Positions 24,915 through 33,560 of a stretch of DNA of 38,106 nt are shown here, piece after piece. The stretch covers positions 1 through 38,106 of the forward strand of contig JASHPN010000399.1 in assembly GCA_030038175.1 (NCBI GenBank). Reading direction: 5' to 3'. The position numbers were made by a program, and so were the translations under genes. The notes under the pieces are model-generated. The model was not told the DNA's origin. It saw only the letters and a program-made list of their open reading frames with translations, and did not search any database. How positions within the stretch are numbered: position 1 is the first letter of the stretch; each line of letters opens with the position of its first letter. Origin of the DNA: Verrucomicrobiia bacterium (GTDB lineage Bacteria; Verrucomicrobiota; Verrucomicrobiia; Limisphaerales; UBA11358).

Positions 24915-25018
24915 AATCTTGTAAAAATTGTCTTTTCGATAACAATAGAATGCCATAGCGGCATGCCGGGCGCAAATGTTTTAGCCACGACCAGCCAATG
25001 GGAAAAATTCTCGGTTTT

Positions 25019-27901
25019 TCACGTTCCGCGCGCTTCTCGCCTCGACAAACGAATCGGCGATTCATTGAATTGATAACTTCCCGCGTTCACCAGGCAACAA
25101 ACAGACGAATCTTCACCCGAAACGGCCAGCACTCCCGGATCGGTGATCCCGGGTTTTGGAGGCCAAAGTTCTCTTCCGGATTCCGTGACGATAAAATCGC
25201 CGTTAGTCAGTTTGGGAACATAGACGGAAGCCCGTGTGTTGGGGGGAACCATCACCGAAAGATCAAACGCTCCGTCCGCTTTCTTTTCCCACCGTGTCTT
25301 AATGAGTCCTTTCACCGTGGGAACTGTGCCTTCGGCGAAAGTGAGGCCGCTCGTATCGGGCCGGATATCAAACGTGGCAAATCCCCCGCTGGTGGGTTGA
25401 ATGCCGCTGATATATTTCAGAAAGAGATAGCCCGGGTAGGCGGTCCAGGCGTGGTTCACTTCTCCCCGGCCGGGAACGAAGCTTTCGCCATTGGCCTGGT
25501 TCCCCTCCAGCATGAAACGATAGCGTTCCAGGTCGCGAACCACCAAAGCCCCTCCACCCGCATTCAACATCCCGCTGTAAAACGCGTCACCGCCGTAGCC
25601 GCCGAGATTTGGTCGTCCCGCTCTTTCCATCGCGGCGAGAACCGCCGGTTTGGCCGCCTCCGGAACAAGGTCAAAACGCATTGCCCATGCCGAGGCCAGC
25701 GGAAACATTTCTTTGCGATCCGTGCTGGCAAGATAAAACGTGCCGTTAAAAAGACGCGAGTTGATGCCGGCTTTGACTGCCTCAGCCTGCCGCAGATAAT
25801 CGTAACTTTGATTCTTCTCTCCCAACACGGCGGAAATATGGGAGGCGATGCAAAGGTTTTCATAATACTGGCAGGCCGTGGCAATGTTGTAACCGCCGCC
25901 GGGCATGTTGCCGCCGGCGTATTCGGAAATGCGCCAGCCGGGAGGATCGATTAACTTTGTCTCCGGATCCTGATAGCGCCTGAGCCATTCCATAAAGCGC
26001 GCCAGGCGCGGCGCCATCTCTCGGAGGAGTGTTTCATCTCCGGAAAACAGGTACTGTTGCCAAAGCAACATGGGCCAATACATGGACCATTCCGGTATGC
26101 AACGCGATCGCTGCGCCGGGCAGCAGGCCGGGAAATCTCCGTTTGGCAATTGTTCGGCGGCATAATCCCGGACAATTTTATCCAGCATCATGGTATCGCG
26201 ATCATTGTAGAGCAGCACATTCCCGATGTTCCAGCTGTCGGCCGTCCATTGCGACTGCTCGCGGTTGGCGTCCACGCTGATTATTCCCTGTTGGACGTTT
26301 TGCCGCGCGCTTCGCTCGCACATTTTATAAATTTGATTGAGTAAATCGCTGGAACAGCGGAAGCGCCCGGCCACGTCAGCGTCGCTGTAAGCCCAAATTC
26401 CCCGCACATCCGCCGTCTGCAAAACGCCGGCATAACCTGTAATTCTGATGACTTCAAAGGACGTGTGCCGTCCGAAATCCGGCTTCCAGGTTTCCTCGCC
26501 GCCGCGGCAGTGATATTCGTCCCAGCCGGCGGGATATTGTTCTCCGGCCATTTGAAAATATTCCAGGCGCACGACATCGCCCGGATGGTTTGCATGCATC
26601 GTCAACTTGGGCCAGCCGTTGATGCATCGCCCGAAGTCCACGAGCCATGCCCCGTTTGTTGCTGTAAGATTGACCGGTTTAAGCTCGGCCTGTTCGTGTT
26701 CCATCGGCGCCACTTGGGCAAATAGATGATAATTGGACAGGCCCATCACCGTAGCGGGCGCCCAGCCGGAATCGTCAAAATCTGCTTTCTGCCAGCCCGC
26801 CGGTTCACGGCGCGCGTCGAATTGGATAGCCGGACGATTAGTCGAACCGGTGGCTCCGCCATAATTCTCAAAGGTTGTGTGAACATCGGTCCTGACGACC
26901 ACGGTGGCCGATGCCAGGCGCGGATCGTCCAAATCGCTGGCGGCCACAGTTCCCGTGCTCGTTGGACGGAGTCCTGGCCGGGTCCGTCTCCGCCGTCCGG
27001 CGCTGGAGCTGAAATACATCGCGTTGGTTTCGATAAATCCCGTGCGCGCCAGAACTTTCCAGGAACTATCGCTGGCAATCGTGGCCGACGAGCCGTCCGG
27101 GTACGAAAGCCGCGCTTCGAGCAAAAACGCCGGCCGGCCAATCACGCCGCCGTTATTCCAAATGCCCTGCCAATGTCCGATGGCCGCAAACACATTCGTC
27201 CCGGTTTCGATCAGTTTGGTGATGTCATAGGCATTATATTGCCCGTGAAAATACGGATCACATCGGGCCGGTCCCTGGCCGAGAAGCCGGCCGTTGCAAT
27301 ACAGCTCATATTCGTCGTGCGCGGTGACATAGACCTTGGCCAACCCGGGCCTCTGGCCAACTACGAATGTTTTTCGAAAATAAGCAAAGTTGTTCAAATT
27401 CGTGGTTCCATCCCAGATATATTGCGCCGTCCAATCGTTGCGGTTGAGCCCGGTATCAAAATAAGCCGAAAAGCTATAAGGACCGGGCCGGCCATCCTGG
27501 TTCCAGATTCTCACCTTCCACCAAAATCGGGTTGCTGCGGGCAATGCTTTGCCCGTGTACGGAACGGAAGCAGATTGGTCCGAGGCCACCTTGCCGCTGT
27601 CCCACCAAATGGATGGCGAAACCGCCGAAGCGTCCGGACGGTTCGAAGAGATAACGATTTGATAAGCCGTCTGTCTCTCTTGCCGGCCACTGTCCGGAGA
27701 CATCCAGGTAAACCGCGGCGTGTCTCGATCAATGGCCGCCGGATGATTCACGCCATTAACGAGAAGCCCCACCGGAGCCGGCGGCTTCGGATACGGGTTT
27801 TGTGGAAGGGTCGCGTGGCCAACCTGGCTGGAAAGGGCAATGCCGTTCAGAAAAAGCGCAGCCAGGACAAAATGGCGGCTGAGGCGTGCCGTTAAATTCA
27901 T
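25019..27901 (-). CDS. Secreted alpha-L-rhamnosidase, GH78 family
   Basis: 960 residues from the ATG at 27901 (the track's extension to 28051 overlaps the Mrp gene). A signal peptide is visible (LSRHFVLAALFLNGIALSSQ). Domains in order: fibronectin-like start (PVGLLVNGVNHPAAIDRDTP, PRFTWMSPDS, WKVRIWNQDGRPGPYS), rhamnosidase N-terminal domain with the lectin-like strands (YVTAHDEYELYCNGRLLGQG), a beta-sandwich, the (alpha/alpha)6 catalytic barrel from about residue 500 (ISVDANREQSQWTADSWNIG has the family's D...RE....W..D acidic motif), and a C-terminal beta domain (GLIKTRWEKKADGAFDLSVM). Cleaves terminal rhamnose from plant or microbial glycans outside the cytoplasm. It shows no neighbouring rhamnose genes. 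Confidence 0.93.
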   Translation of the reverse strand: MNLTARLSRHFVLAALFLNGIALSSQVGHATLPQNPYPKPPAPVGLLVNGVNHPAAIDRDTPRFTWMSPDSGRQERQTAYQIVISSNRPDASAVSPSIWWDSGKVASDQSASVPYTGKALPAATRFWWKVRIWNQDGRPGPYSFSAYFDTGLNRNDWTAQYIWDGTTNLNNFAYFRKTFVVGQRPGLAKVYVTAHDEYELYCNGRLLGQGPARCDPYFHGQYNAYDITKLIETGTNVFAAIGHWQGIWNNGGVIGRPAFLLEARLSYPDGSSATIASDSSWKVLARTGFIETNAMYFSSSAGRRRRTRPGLRPTSTGTVAASDLDDPRLASATVVVRTDVHTTFENYGGATGSTNRPAIQFDARREPAGWQKADFDDSGWAPATVMGLSNYHLFAQVAPMEHEQAELKPVNLTATNGAWLVDFGRCINGWPKLTMHANHPGDVVRLEYFQMAGEQYPAGWDEYHCRGGEETWKPDFGRHTSFEVIRITGYAGVLQTADVRGIWAYSDADVAGRFRCSSDLLNQIYKMCERSARQNVQQGIISVDANREQSQWTADSWNIGNVLLYNDRDTMMLDKIVRDYAAEQLPNGDFPACCPAQRSRCIPEWSMYWPMLLWQQYLFSGDETLLREMAPRLARFMEWLRRYQDPETKLIDPPGWRISEYAGGNMPGGGYNIATACQYYENLCIASHISAVLGEKNQSYDYLRQAEAVKAGINSRLFNGTFYLASTDRKEMFPLASAWAMRFDLVPEAAKPAVLAAMERAGRPNLGGYGGDAFYSGMLNAGGGALVVRDLERYRFMLEGNQANGESFVPGRGEVNHAWTAYPGYLFLKYISGIQPTSGGFATFDIRPDTSGLTFAEGTVPTVKGLIKTRWEKKADGAFDLSVMVPPNTRASVYVPKLTNGDFIVTESGRELWPPKPGITDPGVLAVSGEDSSVCCLVNAGSYQFNESPIRLSRREARGT

Positions 27902-27908
27902 ACCGGGC

Positions 27909-28958
27909 TTACTTGTCCGACAATTCTTTTTGAATCCGTCCGGCGATTTCAATAAAGGCCTTTCCCGCGGGATGATTCGGCGCGGAAACCACGATGGGCA
28001 TCCCGGCGTCGCCGCCTTCGCGGATTTCAGTGAAAATCGGCACTTCGCCAAGAAATGTCAGGGCCTGCCGCGATGCTTCCTGTTTTCCGCCGCCGTGCCC
28101 GAAAATTTCTACGCGCTCCCCGTTCGGCGTGGTAAAATAACTCATGTTCTCAACAATCCCCAATATCGGCACATTGACCTTTTGAAACATCGCCACCCCT
28201 TTACGCACGACTCCCAGGGACGCTTCCTGCGGAGTAGTCACAATGATCCCGCCGTGCAAAGGGACCGTTTGGCAAAGTGAAAGTTGCGCATCCCCCGTTC
28301 CCGGCGGCAAATCCACCAGCAGAAAATCCAGTTCGCCCCATTCAACCGCGTGTAAAAACTGCTGGATTGTCTTGGTAATCATCGGTCCACGCCAGATGAC
28401 CGGCTGGTCATCGTCCAGCAGCAGGCCGATGCTCATGACTTTTACGCCATGTCCAACGGGCGGAACGAGTTGTTCCGCCGGACTGACCGCAGGTTTCTCA
28501 TGAACCCCCATCATCAAAGGAATGCTGGGACCGTAAATATCGCAATCCAACAGGCCGGTTTTTGCGCCTAAATGTTGCAAAGCGCACGCCAGATTGGCCG
28601 CGCACGTGGATTTGCCCACGCCGCCTTTGCCGCTGGCCACGGCGATGACCCGTTTAACGCCTGGAACCCGCGCCTGGTTGGCAAAGGGATTGGTCGTTCC
28701 CGGCGCCGGACCGGCTGCGGGGACTTTTATTTCAACGTGGACCCGCTGGACCCCGGGCAAATCTTTTAGCGCCAGCTCGGCATCCGTCCGGATCTGCTGC
28801 GCTGCTTCGCCATTGGCGGAAGGCAGTTGCAGCGAGACGCTCACCGCGCCGTTTGCGGCGGAAATCTCCTTCACCAGCCCAAACGAGACAATATCGCGCG
28901 AATAACCGGGATATCTGACCGTCTTGAGCGCATCCAAAATCGTTTCTTGCGAAAGCAT
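27909..28958 (-). CDS. Mrp/ApbC-type P-loop ATPase (Fe-S carrier family)
   Basis: 349 residues. An N-terminal MIP18/DUF59 domain (ILDALKTVRYPGYSRDIVSF) is followed by VIAVASGKGGVGKSTCAANL (deviant Walker A), LLDCDIYGPSIPLMMGV, FLLVDLPPGTGDAQLSLCQT and GIVENMSYFTTPNGERVEIF. Mrp proteins normally have a CxxC in this last block that holds a [4Fe-4S] cluster at the dimer interface; here the segment reads TTPNGE with no Cys. The rest is complete (IFGHGGGKQEASR, GDAGMPIVVSAPNHPAGKAF). So either a variant class or a member whose ligands lie elsewhere. It ends 8 bases before the rhamnosidase start, on the same strand. Confidence 0.93.
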   Translation of the reverse strand: MLSQETILDALKTVRYPGYSRDIVSFGLVKEISAANGAVSVSLQLPSANGEAAQQIRTDAELALKDLPGVQRVHVEIKVPAAGPAPGTTNPFANQARVPGVKRVIAVASGKGGVGKSTCAANLACALQHLGAKTGLLDCDIYGPSIPLMMGVHEKPAVSPAEQLVPPVGHGVKVMSIGLLLDDDQPVIWRGPMITKTIQQFLHAVEWGELDFLLVDLPPGTGDAQLSLCQTVPLHGGIIVTTPQEASLGVVRKGVAMFQKVNVPILGIVENMSYFTTPNGERVEIFGHGGGKQEASRQALTFLGEVPIFTEIREGGDAGMPIVVSAPNHPAGKAFIEIAGRIQKELSDK

Positions 28959-29153
28959 CCGGCAACCAAAATGCCACTCATGCAGGCGGACGCCAATTCT
29001 ATTTCACCATGAGAATTGCAATGTCTTTTTGCAAATCGCCCGGCATTGCCATGACCATGATTCGAGTTCCTTTGCAAAATTCAATGATTGAACGCGGCAT
29101 TTCTTATGCTGGAGGTTCGCCACACATATTAAAGGCACAAATCCGGCGATACT

Positions 29154-29336
29154 ATGACAAAACAAGAGACGCAATCAGCGGAAGACCTGGACCGCATCGA
29201 ACAGGTAAATTTACAGCACAACATCAACATTTTTGAAATTAAAGCAGATGTGTGGGAAGCGCCCCCCCTGGTCGCGCCGATACTCGTTCATCACCAGATG
29301 ATCCACCGTCAGCAGTATTACACCGGCGACGCCTGA
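29154..29336 (+). CDS. Possible small acidic protein
   Basis: 60 codons: TKQETQSAEDLDRIEQVNLQ, then INIFEIKADVWEAPPLVAPI and HHQMIHRQQYYTGDA. Not recognised. No good ribosome binding site (AAAGG is about 20 bases upstream). The amphipathic, non-repetitive composition is reasonable for a real protein, and no other gene explains 28959-29402. The rest of that stretch shows no clear ORF or RNA; a rival 75-codon frame (29009-29236) looks less protein-like. Confidence 0.3.
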   Translation: MTKQETQSAEDLDRIEQVNLQHNINIFEIKADVWEAPPLVAPILVHHQMIHRQQYYTGDA

Positions 29337-29354
29337 CTTATGCGCGGGGAGCAT

Positions 29355-29390
29355 ACGCGCCCGCGCGTGTGCCCGAACGCGCCCGCGCGT
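29355..29390. repeat. Direct repeat ACGCGCCCGCGCGT x2
   Basis: Two perfect 14-base copies at 29355-29368 and 29377-29390, 22 bases apart. Each copy is itself nearly self-complementary (ACGCG...CGCGT), so the two arms can fold singly or with one another. It lies 13 bases beyond the stop of solute-binding gene 1 and may act as its terminator on the minus strand, without a T-run. Confidence 0.55.
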
Positions 29391-29402
29391 TCGAGAATCT
29401 GG

Positions 29403-31424
29403 TTACTTCTTAAAATAAAGCTCTTCCGCGTTCCATGTGACTTGATAATAGCTCAGCGCGGTTGGGCGCACGTTTCCGATGTCCGGCCGGATGGCCGCGT
29501 AATAAATAGGCGTAACGGTAAAGATCAGCGGTTGTTCGTCGGCCATAATCTCCTGGACTTCATTGAAATCCTTTTCGCGCGCGGCCAGGTCGAGCGTTTG
29601 CATTTGCGCGTCCATCAAATAATCCATCCGCGCTTCCCAGGAGGTTGAAGGAGTTTTCTGTTGGGGAAACCAATAATGGTCATAACCGCTGGATTTGAGG
29701 TTATTCATCAATCCGTAAGGGTCCGTTCCGGTGTCGGAATAATTGCCCATCAAAACGCACTCATAATCGAACGTGTCGTCAATTTTGGTAATGAGCGTGT
29801 CGAAATTGATTGGCTGGAAGATAACCTGGAGGCCGAGTTTTTGAAGTTCCGAAGTAATCAGAACGCAGGTCTTAATCCGCTCGTTGTTCTCGATGTCGGT
29901 ATTGAAAACAAAAACGATTTTATTGCCGTTGGAATCGGTCAAAAACGCGTCGCCATTTCGCCTTTCGATCCCGATTTCTTTCAACAGTTCCAGCGCCTTC
30001 GCCGGGTCATAGGGATAGGTCTTTGTTTTGGGATCATACCAATTCTGATAGCCGGAGGTCATCAATCCGTATTGCGGAACGCCGCGATCGTCGTCAACGG
30101 CCTTGAGAATCGCGTTGCGGTCAATCGCATAGGAGACCGCCTGGCGAAATTTTTCGTTGCGAAACCATTTTAATTTGACCGGGTCCACGTAAGGTTTTCC
30201 CGTGTGAGGATTAATGCTGGTGTTTTCGTTGAACCAAAAAAACGTGGTCATCAGTCCGATACCCGGTTCGAGGAGATTGATTTTGCCTTGAGCGGAAGCG
30301 GCCTTGAACTCGTCGTAATCGTACGGATAAATGGAATCAACCGCGTCGCTTTCACCGGCCAAAAAATTGAGATCCTGCGCGTTATAATCCGGCACGGTGG
30401 AAAAGATGATTTCATCAAAATAGGGAAGCCGCGTGCCGTTTGTGTCCACTTCAATGAAGTAGGGATTGCGTTGCAGCACGGCGTATTGGCCCTGTTTATA
30501 TTCCTTAAGGCAATACGGCCCCTCACCCACGATGTCAGCCGGCTTCCAATCCACTCCATAAGCCGCCGGGAAACTGGCATTCGCATATTTCGCCAGAACG
30601 TGTTTGGGGTAGATCGGTACCGTGCTGGCAAACGCCTGCAAAAAAGGCGCGAAGACTTCCGGAGTGACGACTTGAACCGTCAGGTCATCGAGCTTGCTCA
30701 CCACAAACTTTTTGCCATCCACAATAAATTCGTCCCGCACCCAGTTCGGGATTTCCGGGTTATAGATGATATCGTTCCACGTAAAGACCACATCGTCGGC
30801 CGTGAGCGGCGACCCATCGCTCCAATAGAGGTTCTTTCGCAGTTTAAACGTCCAGGTTTTGCCGTCGGGCGAATTGGTCCAGGATTCCGCCAGGGCCGGT
30901 TTGACCGTCTGGGTGGGCACGTCGAAGTTCAGCAGCCCCCAAAACATGAACCGTCCGATATAGCGCGAGGCCAATTCGTCGGCCACGAGATAATTAAAAG
31001 TTTTTGGTTCGCGAAGTTCGCACACGACAAACCGGCCGCCGCGATTGCCCGGCGGACAATTAACCACCACCGGCGGATCCGGAAGCGGATAGTTTGCCTC
31101 AGGTTTTTGCGGAGAAGTCGATTGCCTGCCGCACCCCGCCACGCAAAACGCCGCCATCAATAATACTGCGTGGAAAACCCACTTTACCGGCGAAAATTTT
31201 TCGGCGCAGCCGCAAACTGAAAACCCCGGAGGGGTGACGGAAAGTAGCCCGGGGTAAGCGAGTCTTCGAGCGCCACCCCGGGTCTGTGACGTCCCATATT
31301 CCGCCGCTAATTGCGAAGCCGCGCGATAGCGCGAGTCTGATCTGCGGTAAAATTCATAAACGCCGTCCCGTTCCGCCGAAGGCACAAAGGCACAGCGGTC
31401 AAAGATCCTCTGGATTTTTAACAT
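29403..31424 (-). CDS. ABC solute-binding lipoprotein (SBP_bac_5, peptide type), paralogue 1; start uncertain
   Basis: Extracytoplasmic family-5 binding protein, probably for oligopeptides. VFHAVLLMAAFCVAGCGRQS is a lipoprotein signal with the lipobox Cys at about 31133. Then YPLPDPPVVVNCPPG, SWTNSPDGKTWTFKLRKNLY followed by WSDGSPLTADDVVFTWND, and RNPYFIEVDTNGTRLPYFDE, ending WNAEELYFKK. It is a close paralogue of the two genes upstream of it. No NTG start lies at a normal distance before the lipobox: upstream the frame runs through repeat-like DNA to an ATG at 31424. Another ATG (31157) would leave only 8 residues of signal. So the N-terminus shown is provisional and may be repeat-derived. 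Confidence 0.82.
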   Translation of the reverse strand: MLKIQRIFDRCAFVPSAERDGVYEFYRRSDSRYRAASQLAAEYGTSQTRGGARRLAYPGLLSVTPPGFSVCGCAEKFSPVKWVFHAVLLMAAFCVAGCGRQSTSPQKPEANYPLPDPPVVVNCPPGNRGGRFVVCELREPKTFNYLVADELASRYIGRFMFWGLLNFDVPTQTVKPALAESWTNSPDGKTWTFKLRKNLYWSDGSPLTADDVVFTWNDIIYNPEIPNWVRDEFIVDGKKFVVSKLDDLTVQVVTPEVFAPFLQAFASTVPIYPKHVLAKYANASFPAAYGVDWKPADIVGEGPYCLKEYKQGQYAVLQRNPYFIEVDTNGTRLPYFDEIIFSTVPDYNAQDLNFLAGESDAVDSIYPYDYDEFKAASAQGKINLLEPGIGLMTTFFWFNENTSINPHTGKPYVDPVKLKWFRNEKFRQAVSYAIDRNAILKAVDDDRGVPQYGLMTSGYQNWYDPKTKTYPYDPAKALELLKEIGIERRNGDAFLTDSNGNKIVFVFNTDIENNERIKTCVLITSELQKLGLQVIFQPINFDTLITKIDDTFDYECVLMGNYSDTGTDPYGLMNNLKSSGYDHYWFPQQKTPSTSWEARMDYLMDAQMQTLDLAAREKDFNEVQEIMADEQPLIFTVTPIYYAAIRPDIGNVRPTALSYYQVTWNAEELYFKK
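31205..31310. repeat. GC-rich palindromic element at the 5' end of paralogue 1
   Basis: CCCCGGAGGGG occurs at 31224-31234, and CCCGGGGT (31248-31255) pairs perfectly with ACCCCGGG (31275-31282). Its composition differs from the flanking coding DNA and it lies exactly where paralogue 1 should have its start codon and leader. Probably a dispersed repeat that replaced the original 5' region. Genome-wide copy number is not known to me. Confidence 0.5.
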
Positions 31425-31450
31425 ATTTTTCTCTGCGCCTCGATTGCCAA

Positions 31451-33271
31451 TTATTTTTTATAGTACAATTCTTCCGCATTCCAGGTGGCAATATTGCCGC
31501 CCAACGCCGCTGGCCGCACGTTGCCGACATCCGAACGGATCGCCGCGTACAAATCGGGAATGACCAGAAAGATCATGGGTTGTTGTTCGGCGAGGATTTT
31601 CTGGACTTCATCGTAATCTTTTACGCGCTCCGCCATGTCCAGCGTTTCACTCTGGGCATCCATCAAATAATCAATCCGGGCTTCCCACGGTGTTGAAGGC
31701 GTCTTTTCGCGCGGGAACCATTCATGCGTATAACCGCTCGATTGCAGGATATTCATATTGTCGCAGGGATCGGCAACCTGCTGTGGGCCCATGGTGATCA
31801 GGGCGCAATCGTAATTGAAAGTATCGTCCAGCCTCGACATGAGCGTATTAAACTCAATCGGTTGAAAAATGACTTTCATCCCGAGTTTTTGCAGGTCAGC
31901 CGCAATGAGCACCCCGGTTTTTTCTTTCGAACTGTTGCCGGTATTGGTGTTGAGCACAAATTCAATTCGGTGCCCGCCGGCGTCAGTCAAAAAAGTATCG
32001 CCATTCCGCCTTTCGATTCCGATTTCCTTCAATAACTCAAGGGCCATTTGAGGGTCGTAGGGATAGGTTCTGGTATTCGGGTCGTACCATTGTTTGTCGC
32101 CCGGAGTTTCCGGCCCGAACTCAGGCAGCCCGCGGCCCGAATAGACCGATTGGAGGATGGCCTGGCGGTTTATTCCACAGGAAACAGCCTGCCGAAACTT
32201 CGCATTTCGAAACCATTGCAATTTAACCGGATCCACATACGGCTTGCCGTTCTGATCCATGTTGGTGTTCTGGTTGAAACACAAAAAGCGCATTTCCAGG
32301 CCGACGCCCGGATCAAGAAAATTGAATTTGCCCTGGTCCGCCCCCGACTTGAAGGTGTCATACGCGTAAGGATAAATCCATTCATCCACGTCGCCTTCCC
32401 CGCTTAAAAAGCGCAGCGACATGGCGTCAAAGTCGGGCACGACTGGAAAGATCAGATCGTCAAAGTAAGGCAGGCGGGTCCCGTTGGTGTCCACTTCGAG
32501 AAAATAAGGATTCCGTTCCAGAATCGTGTATTGCGCGGCCTTATATTCTTTCAAACAATACGGACCGCTGCCGACGATGTCTGCCGGTTTCCAATTGACG
32601 CTATACGCCGACTCAAAGGCTCCATCGGCGACCGATTTTTCCAAAATATGCTTTGGCAAAATTTTGGTGGTCCCAAATTCGGACAAAAACGGCGCATAAA
32701 CTTCCGGCGTCTCCACCTGGACCGTCAAATCATCCACTTTGCTGACCTTGAATGGCTTGCCATTGATGATGAACATGTCACGCGTGACATTATTGATGGC
32801 GGGGTTGAAAATAACGTCATTCCAGGTAAACACCACGTCATCCGCCGTCAGCGGCGCCCCGTCGCTCCAACGCAGGTTTTTCCGCAAACGTAACGTCCAT
32901 GTTTTGCCGTCAGGCGAATTGGTCCAGAAATCCGCCAAACCGGGTTCCACCGTCTGGTTCTGCTGATCAAAATTCAGCAGCCCCCAAAACATGAACCGGA
33001 TAATCTCATAGGAGGACTGCTCGTTTTGAGTAATCGGATTGAAGGTCTTGGGATCGCCAATCTCGCTGATAATAAACTTTCCCCCGCGGATCCCTGGCTG
33101 GCAATTCGCCACCACCGGCGGGTCCGGAAGCGGATAATTTGCCGCCGGCTTGGGCGATGAAGCCGATTGCCTGCCGCATCCGGCCAGGCAACCCGCCGCC
33201 ATCAGCAATAAAACTGCGTAAAAAGTCCCCTTTCTTTTTGAAAATACCTTGGGACCCTGAACCTTCGCCAC
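31451..33271 (-). CDS. ABC solute-binding lipoprotein (SBP_bac_5), paralogue 2
   Basis: 606 residues from the GTG at 33271: MAKVQGPKVFSKRKGTFYAV, then LLLMAAGCLAGCGRQSA with a good lipobox. The mature part follows the same plan as its neighbours: YPLPDPPVVANCQPGIRGGK, SWT-like TNSPDGKTWTLRLRKNLRWS, ADDVVFTWNDVIFNPAIN, NPYFLEVDTNGTRLPYFDDL, ending WNAEELYYKK. The ORF track's start at 33589 adds 106 residues through repeat-containing spacer; I reject it. AAGGA stands 11 bases before the GTG. Lies between paralogues 1 and 3, all on the minus strand. Confidence 0.9.
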   Translation of the reverse strand: MAKVQGPKVFSKRKGTFYAVLLLMAAGCLAGCGRQSASSPKPAANYPLPDPPVVANCQPGIRGGKFIISEIGDPKTFNPITQNEQSSYEIIRFMFWGLLNFDQQNQTVEPGLADFWTNSPDGKTWTLRLRKNLRWSDGAPLTADDVVFTWNDVIFNPAINNVTRDMFIINGKPFKVSKVDDLTVQVETPEVYAPFLSEFGTTKILPKHILEKSVADGAFESAYSVNWKPADIVGSGPYCLKEYKAAQYTILERNPYFLEVDTNGTRLPYFDDLIFPVVPDFDAMSLRFLSGEGDVDEWIYPYAYDTFKSGADQGKFNFLDPGVGLEMRFLCFNQNTNMDQNGKPYVDPVKLQWFRNAKFRQAVSCGINRQAILQSVYSGRGLPEFGPETPGDKQWYDPNTRTYPYDPQMALELLKEIGIERRNGDTFLTDAGGHRIEFVLNTNTGNSSKEKTGVLIAADLQKLGMKVIFQPIEFNTLMSRLDDTFNYDCALITMGPQQVADPCDNMNILQSSGYTHEWFPREKTPSTPWEARIDYLMDAQSETLDMAERVKDYDEVQKILAEQQPMIFLVIPDLYAAIRSDVGNVRPAALGGNIATWNAEELYYKK

Positions 33272-33545
33272 CGCGCCTGCGTTCCTTATTGCGTAGGAGC
33301 CGACGCCCGCCGCGCCATAGCCTGGCGAAGGCGGGTGAGGAGGCTCTGACTGATCTGGTCCATGATCTCTCGATTGCGCTTGCGTTTTGGAGTGCGGCGG
33401 CAAGCAAAGCGCGACGCCGCTTTTGAACGACATGCGCTCTTTGAGAACGAATTTGTCGGCGGACGAGCAGCAGCATTCCAAAGCGGCGTCACAGCCACCG
33501 CGGTCCAGGACCTTCGGCGATCCAATCGGCTTATTGAAAAATCGA
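33272..33545. repeat. Repeat-rich spacer between paralogues 2 and 3
   Basis: No gene supported. It holds GCGTAGGAGCCGACG (33291-33305) and GTGAGGAGGCTCTGACT (33335-33351), which occur joined as one block at 37933-37963. Between them is a palindromic insert (CCCGCCGCGCCA...GCGAAGGCGG). Downstream is a second repeat-like block, GGAGTGCGGCGGCAAGCAAA followed by GCGCGACGCCGC. Open frames across it reflect GC content. Confidence 0.6.
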
Positions 33546-33560
33546 AATTTCACTGCCGAT

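Noticed and set aside
26726-27895. 389-codon plus-strand ORF
   Set aside because: Antisense to the GH78 gene, whose signal peptide and domains are clear.
30204-31163. 319-codon plus-strand ORF
   Set aside because: Antisense shadow of binding-protein paralogue 1; similar shadows recur over paralogue 2 because the genes are related.
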